64,000 nt of DNA from Pseudomonadota bacterium (lineage in GTDB: Bacteria; Pseudomonadota; Gammaproteobacteria; Magnimaribacterales; D2472), in the NCBI GenBank assembly GCA_028404565.1, contig JAOOBR010000004.1:1-64000 (forward strand), in the 5' to 3' direction. A program made the position numbers and the translations under genes. Within the stretch, counting starts at the first letter, position 1. Each line of letters opens with the position of its first letter. Positions 29,892 through 38,714 of the stretch are shown here, piece by piece. Under the pieces are notes generated by a model that saw only the letters and a program-made list of their open reading frames with translations, had not been told where the DNA came from and did no database searches.

Positions 29892-31300
29892 ATTCTTTTA
29901 TTTAGCTTTTCTCTTAAATTATTTATTTTAGTCATTATTATTTCGAATGTTTGGAAATTATCCTGAGATAATTTAAGAGCAAATTGAAGCTCATTAAGAG
30001 CTCTTTCGTTTTGACCTAGCAGGATAAAATATTCCGCTCTGCTTTGGTGATAACCAGCTACATTAAGATTATCTTTTTGAATTTCTGAAAGTAAAAACCA
30101 CAGGCTTGGATCTGAATTTCTTCTTAGAAGTGTATCTCGCAGTATTTCCTCTGCAGCTATGGTTTTTTCAAGACCTCTTAACACTCTGGCTTTTTCAATC
30201 GTTAGCGGATAGTTTTTGGGTGAAATTTCTAATTGCTCATTAACCAAAATAAGAGCTTCCTCATATTTCTTTGATTCTCTTAAGATTTCTATTTTTGTTG
30301 TGTTCAAGATAAGATTTTTAGGATACATATCTAAAAGCTGATTTATTTGAATAAGACTTTCTTCGAATCTGCCATTTAAAGATAAGGCTCTTGAGAAGCC
30401 ATAAATATTTTGTATATTTCTGTTTGTATTAACTTTATTTTCAAATATTCGGATTGCATTTATTGGTAGCTCTTCATAATCAGCCTCAAGCCTTCCCTTA
30501 ATTAATCTATAATTGACGCTATTTCTTACACCTCCGATATCTCCAAGCTGATCTGCTGCATTAAATGCATCACTTACTCTGGTCGAAGAAATTGGGTGGG
30601 TTAAAAGAAACTCGGGTATATTATCTCCATAGAACCTCCTTAATGCAGCCATGTTTTCAAACATTTCGCCCATTGCTTTTGGATCATATCCAGAAGCAAC
30701 GCAATTCTCAAAACCGAATCTATCTGCTTCTCTTTCAAATGCTCTGCTGTATCTTAATGATTGTTGTTGAAGAAAAGCAGGTCCAGCAATAAATGCTCCT
30801 GGATTATTTGTAGCAATTGCAACTGCAATTGAAGAAACAAGTATTAAAGCTGAAGCAAGGTTTCTATCTTGAGATCTCAATACATTTCTTTGGAAGTGTC
30901 TTTGGCTTAGATGAGCTAATTCATGACATAACACAGATGCAAACTGAGACTCATTATCAGCATTTAAAAAAAGGCCTCCGTTTATGCCAACAATACCCCC
31001 AGGTGCTGCAAAAGCATTTAAAGACGGATCATCAATTAAAATAACAGTGAAATCTCTGTCATCAACTAGACTTGTCTCAGACAATCTATAAAGCAGAAGC
31101 TCTGAATATTCCTGAATAATTGGATCTACAATTAAAGCTGCCTGAGAATAGACTTGTTGCAAGAATTGCTCACTTAGAAGCTCAACCTCTGCTTCAGAAA
31201 TCGCCCCAGATACTCTATCCCCAAGCTCCGGAAGCTCTATATCTACTTGCGCATTGGCAAAGCTTGATAGTAAAAATAGTGTTATTAATATTTTTTGCAT
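29888..31300 (-). CDS. M48 metalloprotease with TPR repeats (BepA-like)
   Basis: A periplasmic zinc protease. Signal peptide ends FANAQ at about residue 18. The zinc site is H126-ELA-H130 in CHELAHLSQRH with the third ligand E191 in FEREADRF. The region after about residue 265 holds TPR-like helices. This arrangement matches BepA/YfgC, which maintains outer-membrane protein (LptD) assembly. Length of 470 is normal. Confidence 0.92.
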   Translation of the reverse strand: MQKILITLFLLSSFANAQVDIELPELGDRVSGAISEAEVELLSEQFLQQVYSQAALIVDPIIQEYSELLLYRLSETSLVDDRDFTVILIDDPSLNAFAAPGGIVGINGGLFLNADNESQFASVLCHELAHLSQRHFQRNVLRSQDRNLASALILVSSIAVAIATNNPGAFIAGPAFLQQQSLRYSRAFEREADRFGFENCVASGYDPKAMGEMFENMAALRRFYGDNIPEFLLTHPISSTRVSDAFNAADQLGDIGGVRNSVNYRLIKGRLEADYEELPINAIRIFENKVNTNRNIQNIYGFSRALSLNGRFEESLIQINQLLDMYPKNLILNTTKIEILRESKKYEEALILVNEQLEISPKNYPLTIEKARVLRGLEKTIAAEEILRDTLLRRNSDPSLWFLLSEIQKDNLNVAGYHQSRAEYFILLGQNERALNELQFALKLSQDNFQTFEIIMTKINNLREKLNKRI

Positions 31301-31388
31301 TTTGGTTTAATTTTAGACATAAATCTAACAATAAAGTTTATTTTGCATTAACATAAAGTTTAGTAAAAGAAAAAATCAATAATTTATT

Positions 31389-32453
31389 ATGTTTGATCAA
31401 ATAAATACGCTTTTAAATAAAATCTTTAGTAATGAGGAATCAATAATATTTTCTTTATTAATATTTGCTTTTTTATTGGTTTTATATATTTTTGGAGGGA
31501 TCTTAACTCCATTTATTGTTAGCTTAATATTTGCTTATTTACTTATTGGGTTAAGTAAGAATTTTATCAAATATGGTTTAAGCGAGTTAGCATCTCTTAT
31601 TATTTCATATGTCATATTCATATTTTCAGGCTTAGGATTTTTAGTTTGGTTGATACCATTAATTTTCCAACAAACCCAAGCTTTTTTCTTGGAAGTTCCA
31701 ATTTGGCTTAACAACTTTAGAAGTTATGTTGAAAACTTGGTGCAATCAAATCAGGAATTAATCTCTTCCGATCAGATTTCATCATTTTTTACTGAGCTTG
31801 TAGGAAGGCTTTCCTCTCTTTCACAAGGAGTACTTGATGCATCAATTTCAGGTATTCAAGACACTGTAGTCTTCTCAATATATTTAATTATGATCCCAGT
31901 CTTAGTATTTTTCTTTTTATTTGATAAGGAAAGAATTATTAGAGGTTTTCTGATGCTCTTACCAAAGAAAAGAGAAATGCTCTCAGAGGTGTGGATTGAG
32001 ATGGATGATCAGTTAAGTAATTATGTTTGGGGGAAAGGAGTAGAAATTCTTATTGTTGGTTTTGCAGCAGCTCTTATATTCGGAATAATGGGCCTTAACT
32101 ATACTGCATTATTATCAATTATTGTTGGACTTTCCGTTCTAATCCCATATGTAGGTGCATTTCTCGCAACAATTCCAGTTATAGTTGTCGCTCTTTTACA
32201 ATTTGGCATTGGTTTTGATTTCTATATGATTGTCGGGCTTTATCTTCTTCTTCAAGCTCTAGATGGAAACCTTCTAGTTCCAATCCTATTCTCTGATGCA
32301 GTTAAACTTCATCCAGTTGTAATTATGCTAGCAGTTTTTGTATTTGGTGGAATTTTTGGTTTTTGGGGAGCATTTTTCTCAATACCTTTGGCTACTTTCA
32401 TAAAAGCTGTATGGAATTCATGGCCAAGCACTTCTGCACATAATGATCATTAG
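31389..32453 (+). CDS. AI-2E family transporter (PerM-like)
   Basis: A polytopic membrane protein of 354 residues with about seven to eight hydrophobic segments and family motifs GLNYTALLSIIVGLSVLIPYVGAF in part and LDGNLLVPILFSDAVKLHP. The AI-2E family includes sodium/proton antiporters and TqsA; no signal-molecule role should be assumed. It overlaps the following gene by 11 bases. Confidence 0.85.
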   Translation: MFDQINTLLNKIFSNEESIIFSLLIFAFLLVLYIFGGILTPFIVSLIFAYLLIGLSKNFIKYGLSELASLIISYVIFIFSGLGFLVWLIPLIFQQTQAFFLEVPIWLNNFRSYVENLVQSNQELISSDQISSFFTELVGRLSSLSQGVLDASISGIQDTVVFSIYLIMIPVLVFFFLFDKERIIRGFLMLLPKKREMLSEVWIEMDDQLSNYVWGKGVEILIVGFAAALIFGIMGLNYTALLSIIVGLSVLIPYVGAFLATIPVIVVALLQFGIGFDFYMIVGLYLLLQALDGNLLVPILFSDAVKLHPVVIMLAVFVFGGIFGFWGAFFSIPLATFIKAVWNSWPSTSAHNDH

Positions 32454-33402
32454 GAGTTTCTTAATAATACTTGCTATGTCATCTTTTCTTCACTCAGAAG
32501 AAAGCTTTGGAATAGTTGTTCATGGCGGAGCTGGAGTCATGTCTGGCCTTTCTCAAGAAAGGCAATGCGAAATTCATCAAAAAATTCAAGAAACAGTGTC
32601 TGAAGCTTATGAGATATTAGAAAAAGGAGGCTCCAGTCTTGATGCTGTAGAGCTGGCTGTATCTATGTTGGAAGATTCACCCTTATTTAATGCTGGAAGG
32701 GGATCTGTGTACAACTCAGATGAAGTTCAAGAAATGGATGCTTCAATTATGGATGGCAAAAATAGATTATCCGGAGCTGTAGCATCAGTTACTACAGTTA
32801 AAAATCCAATTAAGTTAGCAAGAAAAGTTGCTGAAGAAACAAAACATGTTCTTCTTATGGGAGAGGGTGCTGAAAGGTTTGCAAAAGATATTGGCGTTGA
32901 TATTGTTGAAAAAGATTACTTTTACAACGAAGAAAGACTTAAAAGACTTCGCAACTCAAAGAAAAAGATTTCTAAATTAAATGAAAGCACAGACAAAATT
33001 GGAACTGTTGGTGCTGTTGCTCTAGATAAAAATGGCAATATCTCAGCAGCAACTTCTACAGGAGGCATGACGAACAAAATGCCAGGTAGAGTTGGAGATT
33101 CGCCTATTATTGGTTCAGGTACTTGGGCCCAAAATGGTGTTTGCGGAGTTTCATCAACTGGCCATGGAGAATTCTTCATTAAGTATCAAGTTGCACGCGA
33201 GGTTTGTGTTCGCATTGAATACTTAAACCAAAATTTAAGTGATTCTGCTGAATCTATTATCAATGAGCTCATGGAACTAGAAGCCTCAGGCGGGTTAATC
33301 TCCATTGATCATAAAGGGAACATTTCTACTCCTTTTAACACCAAAGGCATGATCAGGGGAAGTCAAACAAACAAAACTGATTTAGTATCTAAAATTTATT
33401 AA
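32443..33402 (+). CDS. Exported isoaspartyl peptidase/L-asparaginase
   Basis: An N-terminal nucleophile hydrolase that cleaves beta-aspartyl dipeptides or asparagine. GIVVHGGAGVM, LFNAGRGSVYN and the autocleavage site GTVGAVA with Thr188 define the family, followed by SATSTGGMTNK-like sequence and SSTGHGEFF. An N-terminal hydrophobic stretch of about 17 residues suggests export to the periplasm. Length of 319 is typical. It ends in a four-base overlap with bcp on the opposite strand. Confidence 0.92.
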   Translation: MIIRSFLIILAMSSFLHSEESFGIVVHGGAGVMSGLSQERQCEIHQKIQETVSEAYEILEKGGSSLDAVELAVSMLEDSPLFNAGRGSVYNSDEVQEMDASIMDGKNRLSGAVASVTTVKNPIKLARKVAEETKHVLLMGEGAERFAKDIGVDIVEKDYFYNEERLKRLRNSKKKISKLNESTDKIGTVGAVALDKNGNISAATSTGGMTNKMPGRVGDSPIIGSGTWAQNGVCGVSSTGHGEFFIKYQVAREVCVRIEYLNQNLSDSAESIINELMELEASGGLISIDHKGNISTPFNTKGMIRGSQTNKTDLVSKIY

Positions 33403-33860
33403 ATTTCTTTTAGCGCTTGCAATACTTCCAGAACATGACCCTTAACTTTAACGGATCTCCATTCTTTTTCGACTAAGCCATTTGAATTAATAAGGAATGT
33501 GCTTCTATCAACACCAATATATTTCTTTCCATACATTGATTTTTCTCTCATGACATCAAAAGATTTACACATTACTTCATCAGGATCGGACAATAGTTGA
33601 AATGGAAAACTCTGTTTCTCTTTAAAATTTTCATGAGATTTTATTGAATCTCTAGAAACGCCTAGTATTTCAGCATTAAGCTTTACAAATTCTTTATGAT
33701 TATCTCTAAAATCCTGACCCTCTAGGGTACATCCAGGAGTATTATCTTTAGGGTAGAAAAAGATTATTAAATTTTTACCCTCAAAATCTTTATTAGATAA
33801 TGAAATTCCACCTGTTGCGTCTCCTGAAAACTTGGGACATTTTTTCCCTTCTAAGCTCAT
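33399..33860 (-). CDS. bcp: Peroxiredoxin Bcp
   Basis: A thiol peroxidase of the Bcp/PrxQ group. The peroxidatic cysteine is C43 in FYPKDNTPGCTLEGQDFRD. The resolving cysteine expected five residues later in E. coli Bcp is replaced by Gln48, so it is probably of the 1-Cys or alternative type. Length of 153 is normal. A single gene, divergent from bamC. Confidence 0.95.
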   Translation of the reverse strand: MSLEGKKCPKFSGDATGGISLSNKDFEGKNLIIFFYPKDNTPGCTLEGQDFRDNHKEFVKLNAEILGVSRDSIKSHENFKEKQSFPFQLLSDPDEVMCKSFDVMREKSMYGKKYIGVDRSTFLINSNGLVEKEWRSVKVKGHVLEVLQALKEI

Positions 33861-33946
33861 AACTACTCCTTTTATAAAAAATAAAAATTTAGCTAAGTTT
33901 ATCTAAAATTTATTTAAATTACTCTCTATCAATGTAAAATTATGCA

Positions 33947-34927
33947 ATGAATAAATTAAACTATATCGTTTTAGTACTTTTAGTATCAAGCTGTGCTTCT
34001 TTAACTGGACCTGAAGGTGCTTTTCCCGACACTAAATATGATTTTTTAGATGAAGAGTTATCAGATGATGTTGTAACTACTGATGATCTTGAATTAAATA
34101 CTGAAGAGGATCATTACCCAATTGATATTGCTTCAAAAGATACTGTCTTCCAAGAAGTTCCAAAGCCTAGACAAATCTTTTCAGCAGGTGGTGCCAGCGA
34201 AGTCCAACTTAGAAGATTGGGAGAATTACTGTGGATTTATGTTGAAACTCTTCCTTCAACAACCTGGCCAATAACTAGAAGTTATTGGGAAACTTCTGAG
34301 TTTGAACTTCTTGATGCTAATCCAGAGACAGGTGTAATGCTAGTTGATTTTAATGATGAGATTAATTTCAAGATTACAATTGAGCATGGAATTAAGGAAT
34401 CTTCATCAGAAATATTTTTATCTGGTGTTCAAAAAGATGAAGAAACCTTAGTTGAGCTTGACCAAGAAGAAATACAGCCTTACCTTGAAGATATAGTTAA
34501 CTACATTGCAGACTCAGTAGGAACTTTTTCAGGAACATCTCTTGCAGCTCAATCACTTAATGATAGAAAGAAATCTAGGATTTTCTCAGAAAATGAAAGA
34601 ACTGTAATTGAGCTTGATTTAAATTTTGAAAGAGCGTGGTCTACAGTAAGTAGAGCAATAAATTCCTCCCAAATTATTTCTAATGATAGAAATAGGGAAG
34701 AGGGTATATTTTATGTCAGCTTGTCTGCAGAGGAAGAATCAAATGAATCAAGATTTAATCCTTTTTCTTTCTTGAGAAGAAATCCATCAGAACAAATTGC
34801 TGATCCAGAATATATAATTTTAGTATCTCAATCTGGTTCAAAGACCTTAATTAAGGCTGAAGCTATGACAGGTAATATCCAAGATGCTGAGGATTTGCTT
34901 TCAATACTAAATGAATCACTAAGTTAA
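33947..34927 (+). CDS. bamC: Outer membrane assembly lipoprotein BamC
   Basis: A lipoprotein of the BAM complex. The signal ends with lipobox VSSC at about residue 16, followed by an unstructured stretch with PDTKYDFLD (the BamD-binding segment in E. coli also lies here) and two helix-grip-like domains. Sequence similarity is weak, but the length (326) and the location directly before purC, as in E. coli (dapA-bamC-purC), support the call. There is no ribosome binding site, and a TAAAAT box ends six bases before the ATG. Confidence 0.8.
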   Translation: MNKLNYIVLVLLVSSCASLTGPEGAFPDTKYDFLDEELSDDVVTTDDLELNTEEDHYPIDIASKDTVFQEVPKPRQIFSAGGASEVQLRRLGELLWIYVETLPSTTWPITRSYWETSEFELLDANPETGVMLVDFNDEINFKITIEHGIKESSSEIFLSGVQKDEETLVELDQEEIQPYLEDIVNYIADSVGTFSGTSLAAQSLNDRKKSRIFSENERTVIELDLNFERAWSTVSRAINSSQIISNDRNREEGIFYVSLSAEEESNESRFNPFSFLRRNPSEQIADPEYIILVSQSGSKTLIKAEAMTGNIQDAEDLLSILNESLS

Positions 34928-34936
34928 GGATTTCAA

Positions 34937-35656
34937 ATGGAAAAAGTTAAAGAAATTGCAGCTGGTAAAGCTAAATCAATGTTTACCACCAACAATCCAA
35001 ATGAATTGATAATGGAGTTCAGAGATGATGCTTCTGCATTTGACGGAAAGAAAAGAGCTTCTTTAGCTGGAAAAGGAGCAGTGAACAATCAATTTAATGC
35101 ATTTATTATGGATTACCTTGGTGATAACGGTGTAGATCATCATTTAATTAATCTTATGGATAATACTCATTCTCTTGTGCATAGCCTGGATATGTTTCCT
35201 ATCGAATGTGTAATAAGGAATAGGGCTACTGGATCAATATGCAGAAGACTAGGGACAGAAGATGGTTTAATCCTTGAGAAGCCTCTCTTTGAATTCTTCC
35301 TAAAAGATGATGATTTAGGTGATCCATTAATTAATAGAAATCATATAGTTTCATTTGGATGGGCAAAAGATGATGAGCTAGATGAAATGATCAGTACTTC
35401 TCATAAGGTTAATGAACTTTTAACAAAACTTTTTGCTGATTCAGGAATGATATTAGTTGATTTTAAGCTTGAATTTGGTGTCTCTAGCGGAAAAATCTTG
35501 CTAGGCGATGAATTTACTCCAGATGGTTGCAGATTGTGGGATGATCAAACTCTTGAAAAGCTTGATAAAGATAGATTTAGACAAGATTTAGGAGATGTTA
35601 TCGAATCCTACCATATGGTTGCACATAGATTAGGAATGCAAATAAAAGTTGACTAA
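34937..35656 (+). CDS. purC: SAICAR synthase (purine biosynthesis)
   Basis: PurC joins CAIR with aspartate using ATP. MEKVKEIAAGKAKSMF, DDASAFDGKKRASLAGKG, VIRNRATGSICRRLG and LVDFKLEFG are typical. Length of 239 is normal. It follows bamC by nine bases. Its stop codon region overlaps the iscR promoter. Confidence 0.97.
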   Translation: MEKVKEIAAGKAKSMFTTNNPNELIMEFRDDASAFDGKKRASLAGKGAVNNQFNAFIMDYLGDNGVDHHLINLMDNTHSLVHSLDMFPIECVIRNRATGSICRRLGTEDGLILEKPLFEFFLKDDDLGDPLINRNHIVSFGWAKDDELDEMISTSHKVNELLTKLFADSGMILVDFKLEFGVSSGKILLGDEFTPDGCRLWDDQTLEKLDKDRFRQDLGDVIESYHMVAHRLGMQIKVD

Positions 35657-35666
35657 TTTAGTCAAG
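35648..35666 (+). promoter_or_regulatory. Type-1 IscR operator of the isc operon
   Basis: GTTGACTAATTTAGTCAAG fits all 19 positions of the core of the E. coli type-1 IscR consensus as I recall it (SYYGACTRWWWYAGTCRRS). The 17-base palindrome TTGACTAATTTAGTCAA covers the -35 box and the last codons of purC. Since iscR with its three cluster cysteines is the next gene, feedback repression by Fe-S-loaded IscR is expected. Confidence 0.85.
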
Positions 35667-35676
35667 ATTCTATAAT
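35649..35676 (+). promoter_or_regulatory. isc operon sigma-70 promoter
   Basis: TTGACT at 35649-35654 and TATAAT at 35671-35676 are 16 bases apart, near consensus. The -35 box lies inside the IscR operator. Transcription should begin near 35683, at the start of a hairpin. Confidence 0.8.
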
Positions 35677-35681
35677 ACATC

Positions 35682-35703
35682 CCCAATAACACAAGTTATT
35701 GGG
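35682..35703 (+). promoter_or_regulatory. 5' leader hairpin before iscR
   Basis: CCCAATAAC (35682-35690) pairs perfectly with GTTATTGGG (35695-35703) across the loop ACAA. It lies directly at the predicted transcription start, so the mRNA would begin with a nine-base-pair stem-loop. No T-run follows, so it is not an intrinsic terminator. Confidence 0.5.
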
Positions 35704-35718
35704 AAGTATTAAAAAATT

Positions 35719-36153
35719 ATGAAATTTACTACAAAGAGTAGGTATGCTCTGAATGCTCTTATTGAACTTCATTTGATGGAGATTGATGGACCAGTGAAGG
35801 TTTCCAAAATTGCAGATATGCAGTCAATTGAAATTACTTATTTGGAGCAACTTTTTAGAAAGTTACGCATTGCTGGTTTGATAGATTCAACTAGAGGAAG
35901 AAATGGAGGTTATTTCTTTGCTAAAGATCCAACTAAGATCTCCGTTAAAGATATTATGATTGCAGTTGAGGAAGATCTTGATGCAACTAGCTGCTCTGGA
36001 GCAAGTGATTGCAGTGATGGTAAAAAATGCAGAACTCATACTCTGTGGGCAAGCTTAAATACAGTAGTAGTTAATTACTTAGAAAAAATTACACTCGATA
36101 CACTTGTTGAAAGCCATGATGATCACTATATAAATGTTGTTAATTTACGTTAA
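35719..36153 (+). CDS. iscR: Fe-S cluster regulator IscR
   Basis: An Rrf2-family winged-helix repressor of isc genes. [17 protein letters not shown] is the DNA-binding start; cluster ligands C92, C98 and C104 with H107 are spaced as in E. coli IscR ([19 protein letters not shown]). Length of 144 is slightly shorter than in E. coli. It is the first gene of iscRSUA-fdx-iscX and carries its own operator upstream. Confidence 0.97.
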   Translation: MKFTTKSRYALNALIELHLMEIDGPVKVSKIADMQSIEITYLEQLFRKLRIAGLIDSTRGRNGGYFFAKDPTKISVKDIMIAVEEDLDATSCSGASDCSDGKKCRTHTLWASLNTVVVNYLEKITLDTLVESHDDHYINVVNLR

Positions 36154-36161
36154 AGGAAGAA

Positions 36162-37382
36162 ATGAGCAAAAGTAAACCAATTTATCTAGACTATGCATCT
36201 ACAACTCCTGTTGATGAGAGAGTTGCTGAAAAGATGTTGGAATATATGACATTCAATAACAACTTTGGAAATGCAGCTTCAAGATCTCATTCATTCGGTT
36301 GGCAGGCTGATGAGGCTGTTGAGCTAGCAAGATCGCATGTAGCAAACCTTGTTAATTGTGATCCTAGAGAAATTGTCTGGACTTCTGGAGCCACTGAAGC
36401 AGATAATTTAGCTATAAAAGGAATTGCTAATTTTTACAAAACAAAAGGCAAACACATCATTACTTCCAAGATAGAACACAAAGCAGTTCTCGATCCTTGC
36501 AGACAACTTGAAAGACATGGTTTTGATGTTACTTACTTAGAGCCAAATGAGGGAGGAGTTATTACTTCAGATGCTGTAAAAGAGGCTATTAGGGAAGATA
36601 CTATCCTTGTTTCCATAATGCACATAAATAATGAATTAGGAACAATTAATGACATTGCTTCTATTGGGGAGTTAACAAGAGATAATGGAATATTTTTCCA
36701 TGTTGATGCGGCTCAAAGCACTGGGAAAGTCAATATTGATTTATCAACCTTAAAAGTTGATTTGATGTCATTCTCAGCCCATAAGACATATGGACCAAAA
36801 GGTGTCGGCGCTTTATTTGTTAGAAGAAAACCACGAGTAAGGATTGAAGCTCAGATTCATGGAGGTGGCCATGAAAGAGGTATGAGATCTGGAACGCTTG
36901 CAACTCATCAAATTGTTGGGATGGGAGAAGCTTTTAGGCTTGCAAAAGAAGAAATGAAAAGTGATTCTGAAAAAGTCACTGAATTCCATGAATACTTTTT
37001 AGAAGAAGTTAAGAAGATCGACGAAATATATATTAATGGAGATATACAAAACAAAGTACCTAATATTTTAAATGTAAGTTTTAATTTTATTGAAGGTGAG
37101 TCTTTAATCATGGGATTAAAAGATATTGCTGTCTCATCAGGTTCAGCATGTACTTCCGCAAGTCTTGAGCCATCATATGTTTTAAGAGCGTTAGGTAGAA
37201 AAGATGAGTTAGCGCACAGCTCAATTAGATTTTCATTTGGCAGATTTACTACAGAAGATGACGTAAGGAATACCCTCAATCTTCTTTCAAATGTAGTTGA
37301 GAGATTAAGGGAGCTATCTCCTCTTTGGGAGATGCATCTTGATGGAATTGATTTGGATACGGTCGAGTGGCAAGCACACTAA
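36162..37382 (+). CDS. iscS: Cysteine desulfurase IscS
   Basis: A PLP enzyme that provides sulfur for Fe-S clusters and tRNA thiolation. [18 protein letters not shown] is the typical start, the PLP lysine is K208 in [10 protein letters not shown], and the persulfide cysteine is C330 in [17 protein letters not shown]. It ends in [15 protein letters not shown]...WQAH as in E. coli, a region involved in IscU contact. Length of 406 is normal. Confidence 0.98.
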   Translation: MSKSKPIYLDYASTTPVDERVAEKMLEYMTFNNNFGNAASRSHSFGWQADEAVELARSHVANLVNCDPREIVWTSGATEADNLAIKGIANFYKTKGKHIITSKIEHKAVLDPCRQLERHGFDVTYLEPNEGGVITSDAVKEAIREDTILVSIMHINNELGTINDIASIGELTRDNGIFFHVDAAQSTGKVNIDLSTLKVDLMSFSAHKTYGPKGVGALFVRRKPRVRIEAQIHGGGHERGMRSGTLATHQIVGMGEAFRLAKEEMKSDSEKVTEFHEYFLEEVKKIDEIYINGDIQNKVPNILNVSFNFIEGESLIMGLKDIAVSSGSACTSASLEPSYVLRALGRKDELAHSSIRFSFGRFTTEDDVRNTLNLLSNVVERLRELSPLWEMHLDGIDLDTVEWQAH

Positions 37383-37395
37383 ATGGAGGAAAATA

Positions 37396-37800
37396 ATGGC
37401 TTATAGTAAAAAAGTTGTAGACAAGTTTGAAAATACTTTAAAAAATCCTGAAAAATTCAATGTTGGAAGATTTGATCCAAAAGATGGAGATGTTGGAACA
37501 GGGATGGTTGGAGCTCCTGCATGTGGAGATGTAATGAAATTACAAATAAAGTGCAAACAAGAGGGAAACCAACACATCATTGAGGATGTAAAGTTTAAAA
37601 CATATGGTTGTGGTTCAGCTATAGCATCATCAGCGGAACTTGTTGAAATGTTAATTGGCAAGACTCTTGATGAAGCAAAAGAAATTAAGAATAAAGATTT
37701 AGCTGAAGTTCTAGAGTTGCCTCCAATTAAGATACATTGCTCGGTCTTAGCTGAAGATTCGATTAAGCAAGCTATTGAGGATTATGAGTCTAAACAATAA
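37396..37800 (+). CDS. iscU: Fe-S scaffold protein IscU
   Basis: IscU assembles the cluster on C43, C72 and C115 (GAPACGDVM, YGCGSAIAS, IHCSVLAED). Motif LPPIK at residues 108-112 corresponds to the LPPVK site recognised by the HscA chaperone in E. coli. The start is set at ATG 37396, preceded by GGAGG; an in-frame ATG at 37339 lies inside iscS. Length of 134 is slightly longer than E. coli IscU. Confidence 0.97.
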   Translation: MAYSKKVVDKFENTLKNPEKFNVGRFDPKDGDVGTGMVGAPACGDVMKLQIKCKQEGNQHIIEDVKFKTYGCGSAIASSAELVEMLIGKTLDEAKEIKNKDLAEVLELPPIKIHCSVLAEDSIKQAIEDYESKQ

Positions 37801-38141
37801 TGCAGAGTTTCAATCCCTCAAGTATTTCATTTACTGACGCTGCAGTTAACCACTTTAAAAATTCTTTAAATGATAAGCCTGAAAGCTTTGGAATAAGAAT
37901 TGGTGTCAGGGAAGCAGGTTGCTCCGGATATGAATATTTCTTCGAATACACAAATGAAGAACAAGAGGGAGATATCTTATTTGATAAATCATCCTTTAAG
38001 ATCTATGTTGACAGCAATAGTTTTGAATTCTTGAAAGGAAGTGAAGTTGATTTTGTATCAACTGGACTTAATCAAGGTATTATTTTCAACAATCCTAACG
38101 CAAAAGTTACATGTGGTTGTGGCGAAAGCTTTAGTATTTGA
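37800..38141 (+). CDS. iscA: Iron-sulfur assembly protein IscA
   Basis: An A-type carrier for Fe-S clusters. The three conserved cysteines occur in REAGCSGYEY and the C-terminal VTCGCGESF. Length of 113 fits. It overlaps iscU by one base. hscB and hscA, which follow iscA in E. coli, are missing; fdx comes next. Confidence 0.95.
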   Translation: MQSFNPSSISFTDAAVNHFKNSLNDKPESFGIRIGVREAGCSGYEYFFEYTNEEQEGDILFDKSSFKIYVDSNSFEFLKGSEVDFVSTGLNQGIIFNNPNAKVTCGCGESFSI

Positions 38142-38142
38142 T

Positions 38143-38481
38143 ATGCCAAAGGTAAAGATCTTACCGCATCCAGAAATTTGTCCTGAGGGCGCAGAATTTG
38201 AACTTAATGATGACGAGTCTCTTTGTGAGGGAGCTCTAAGAAATGGTTTAAAAATTGAACACGCTTGTGAACTATCTTGTGCATGCACAACCTGCCACTG
38301 TATTGTAAGAGAGGGTTTTGAGTCATTGGAAGAGCCCTCTGAAACTGAGGAGGACATGCTTGATAAAGCTTGGGGATTAGAACCTCAGTCACGTCTAAGT
38401 TGTCAGATTTATCCTGGTAAAAAGGATCTTGTTGTTGAGCTTCCAAAATATACAGTTAATCAAGTATCGGAAGAAATATGA
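38143..38481 (+). CDS. fdx: ISC-type 2Fe-2S ferredoxin
   Basis: The electron donor for cluster assembly. Cysteine ligands occur in HACELSCACTTCHC and SRLSCQIY, with PKVKILPHPEICPEGAEF at the start as in E. coli Fdx. The start is the ATG at 38143, one base after the iscA stop; the longer frame from 38041 runs within iscA. Length of 112 is normal. Confidence 0.96.
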   Translation: MPKVKILPHPEICPEGAEFELNDDESLCEGALRNGLKIEHACELSCACTTCHCIVREGFESLEEPSETEEDMLDKAWGLEPQSRLSCQIYPGKKDLVVELPKYTVNQVSEEI

Positions 38482-38681
38482 AAGATCTATTTTGGCAAGA
38501 TATAACTGATATAGCTATTGAGTTGAGTGAAAATTATGAAGAAATAGATCCACAATGGATAAGTTTTCCAGACCTTCATCAAAAAATATGTGATTTAGAT
38601 TGCTTCAAAGATGATCCCAGCAGATCAAATGAAAAGATTTTAGAAGCAATTCAGATGGCATGGATAGATGAAACTCAATAA
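38478..38681 (+). CDS. iscX: Iron-sulfur assembly protein IscX
   Basis: A small acidic helical protein that binds IscS and iron. LFWQDITDIAIELSENYEEI and DPQWISFPDLHQKI fit the IscX (YfhJ) family. Length of 67 is exactly typical. It overlaps fdx by four bases and closes the isc operon. Confidence 0.94.
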   Translation: MKDLFWQDITDIAIELSENYEEIDPQWISFPDLHQKICDLDCFKDDPSRSNEKILEAIQMAWIDETQ

Positions 38682-38714
38682 ATTCCCTATAATACCGTTT
38701 TTTTGGAGAAGAAT

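Noticed and set aside
35682-35703. Second IscR (type-2) site in the iscR leader
   Set aside because: The arms contain CC and GG, but the inner spacing between the A and T positions is 12 instead of the 7 expected for type-2 sites; it is better explained as an RNA hairpin.
35682-35710. Terminator of purC
   Set aside because: The hairpin is followed by AAGTATTAAAA rather than a T-run, and it lies downstream of the isc promoter.
38041-38142. N-terminal extension of the ISC ferredoxin
   Set aside because: It lies within iscA in another frame; the ATG at 38143 gives the normal ferredoxin start.
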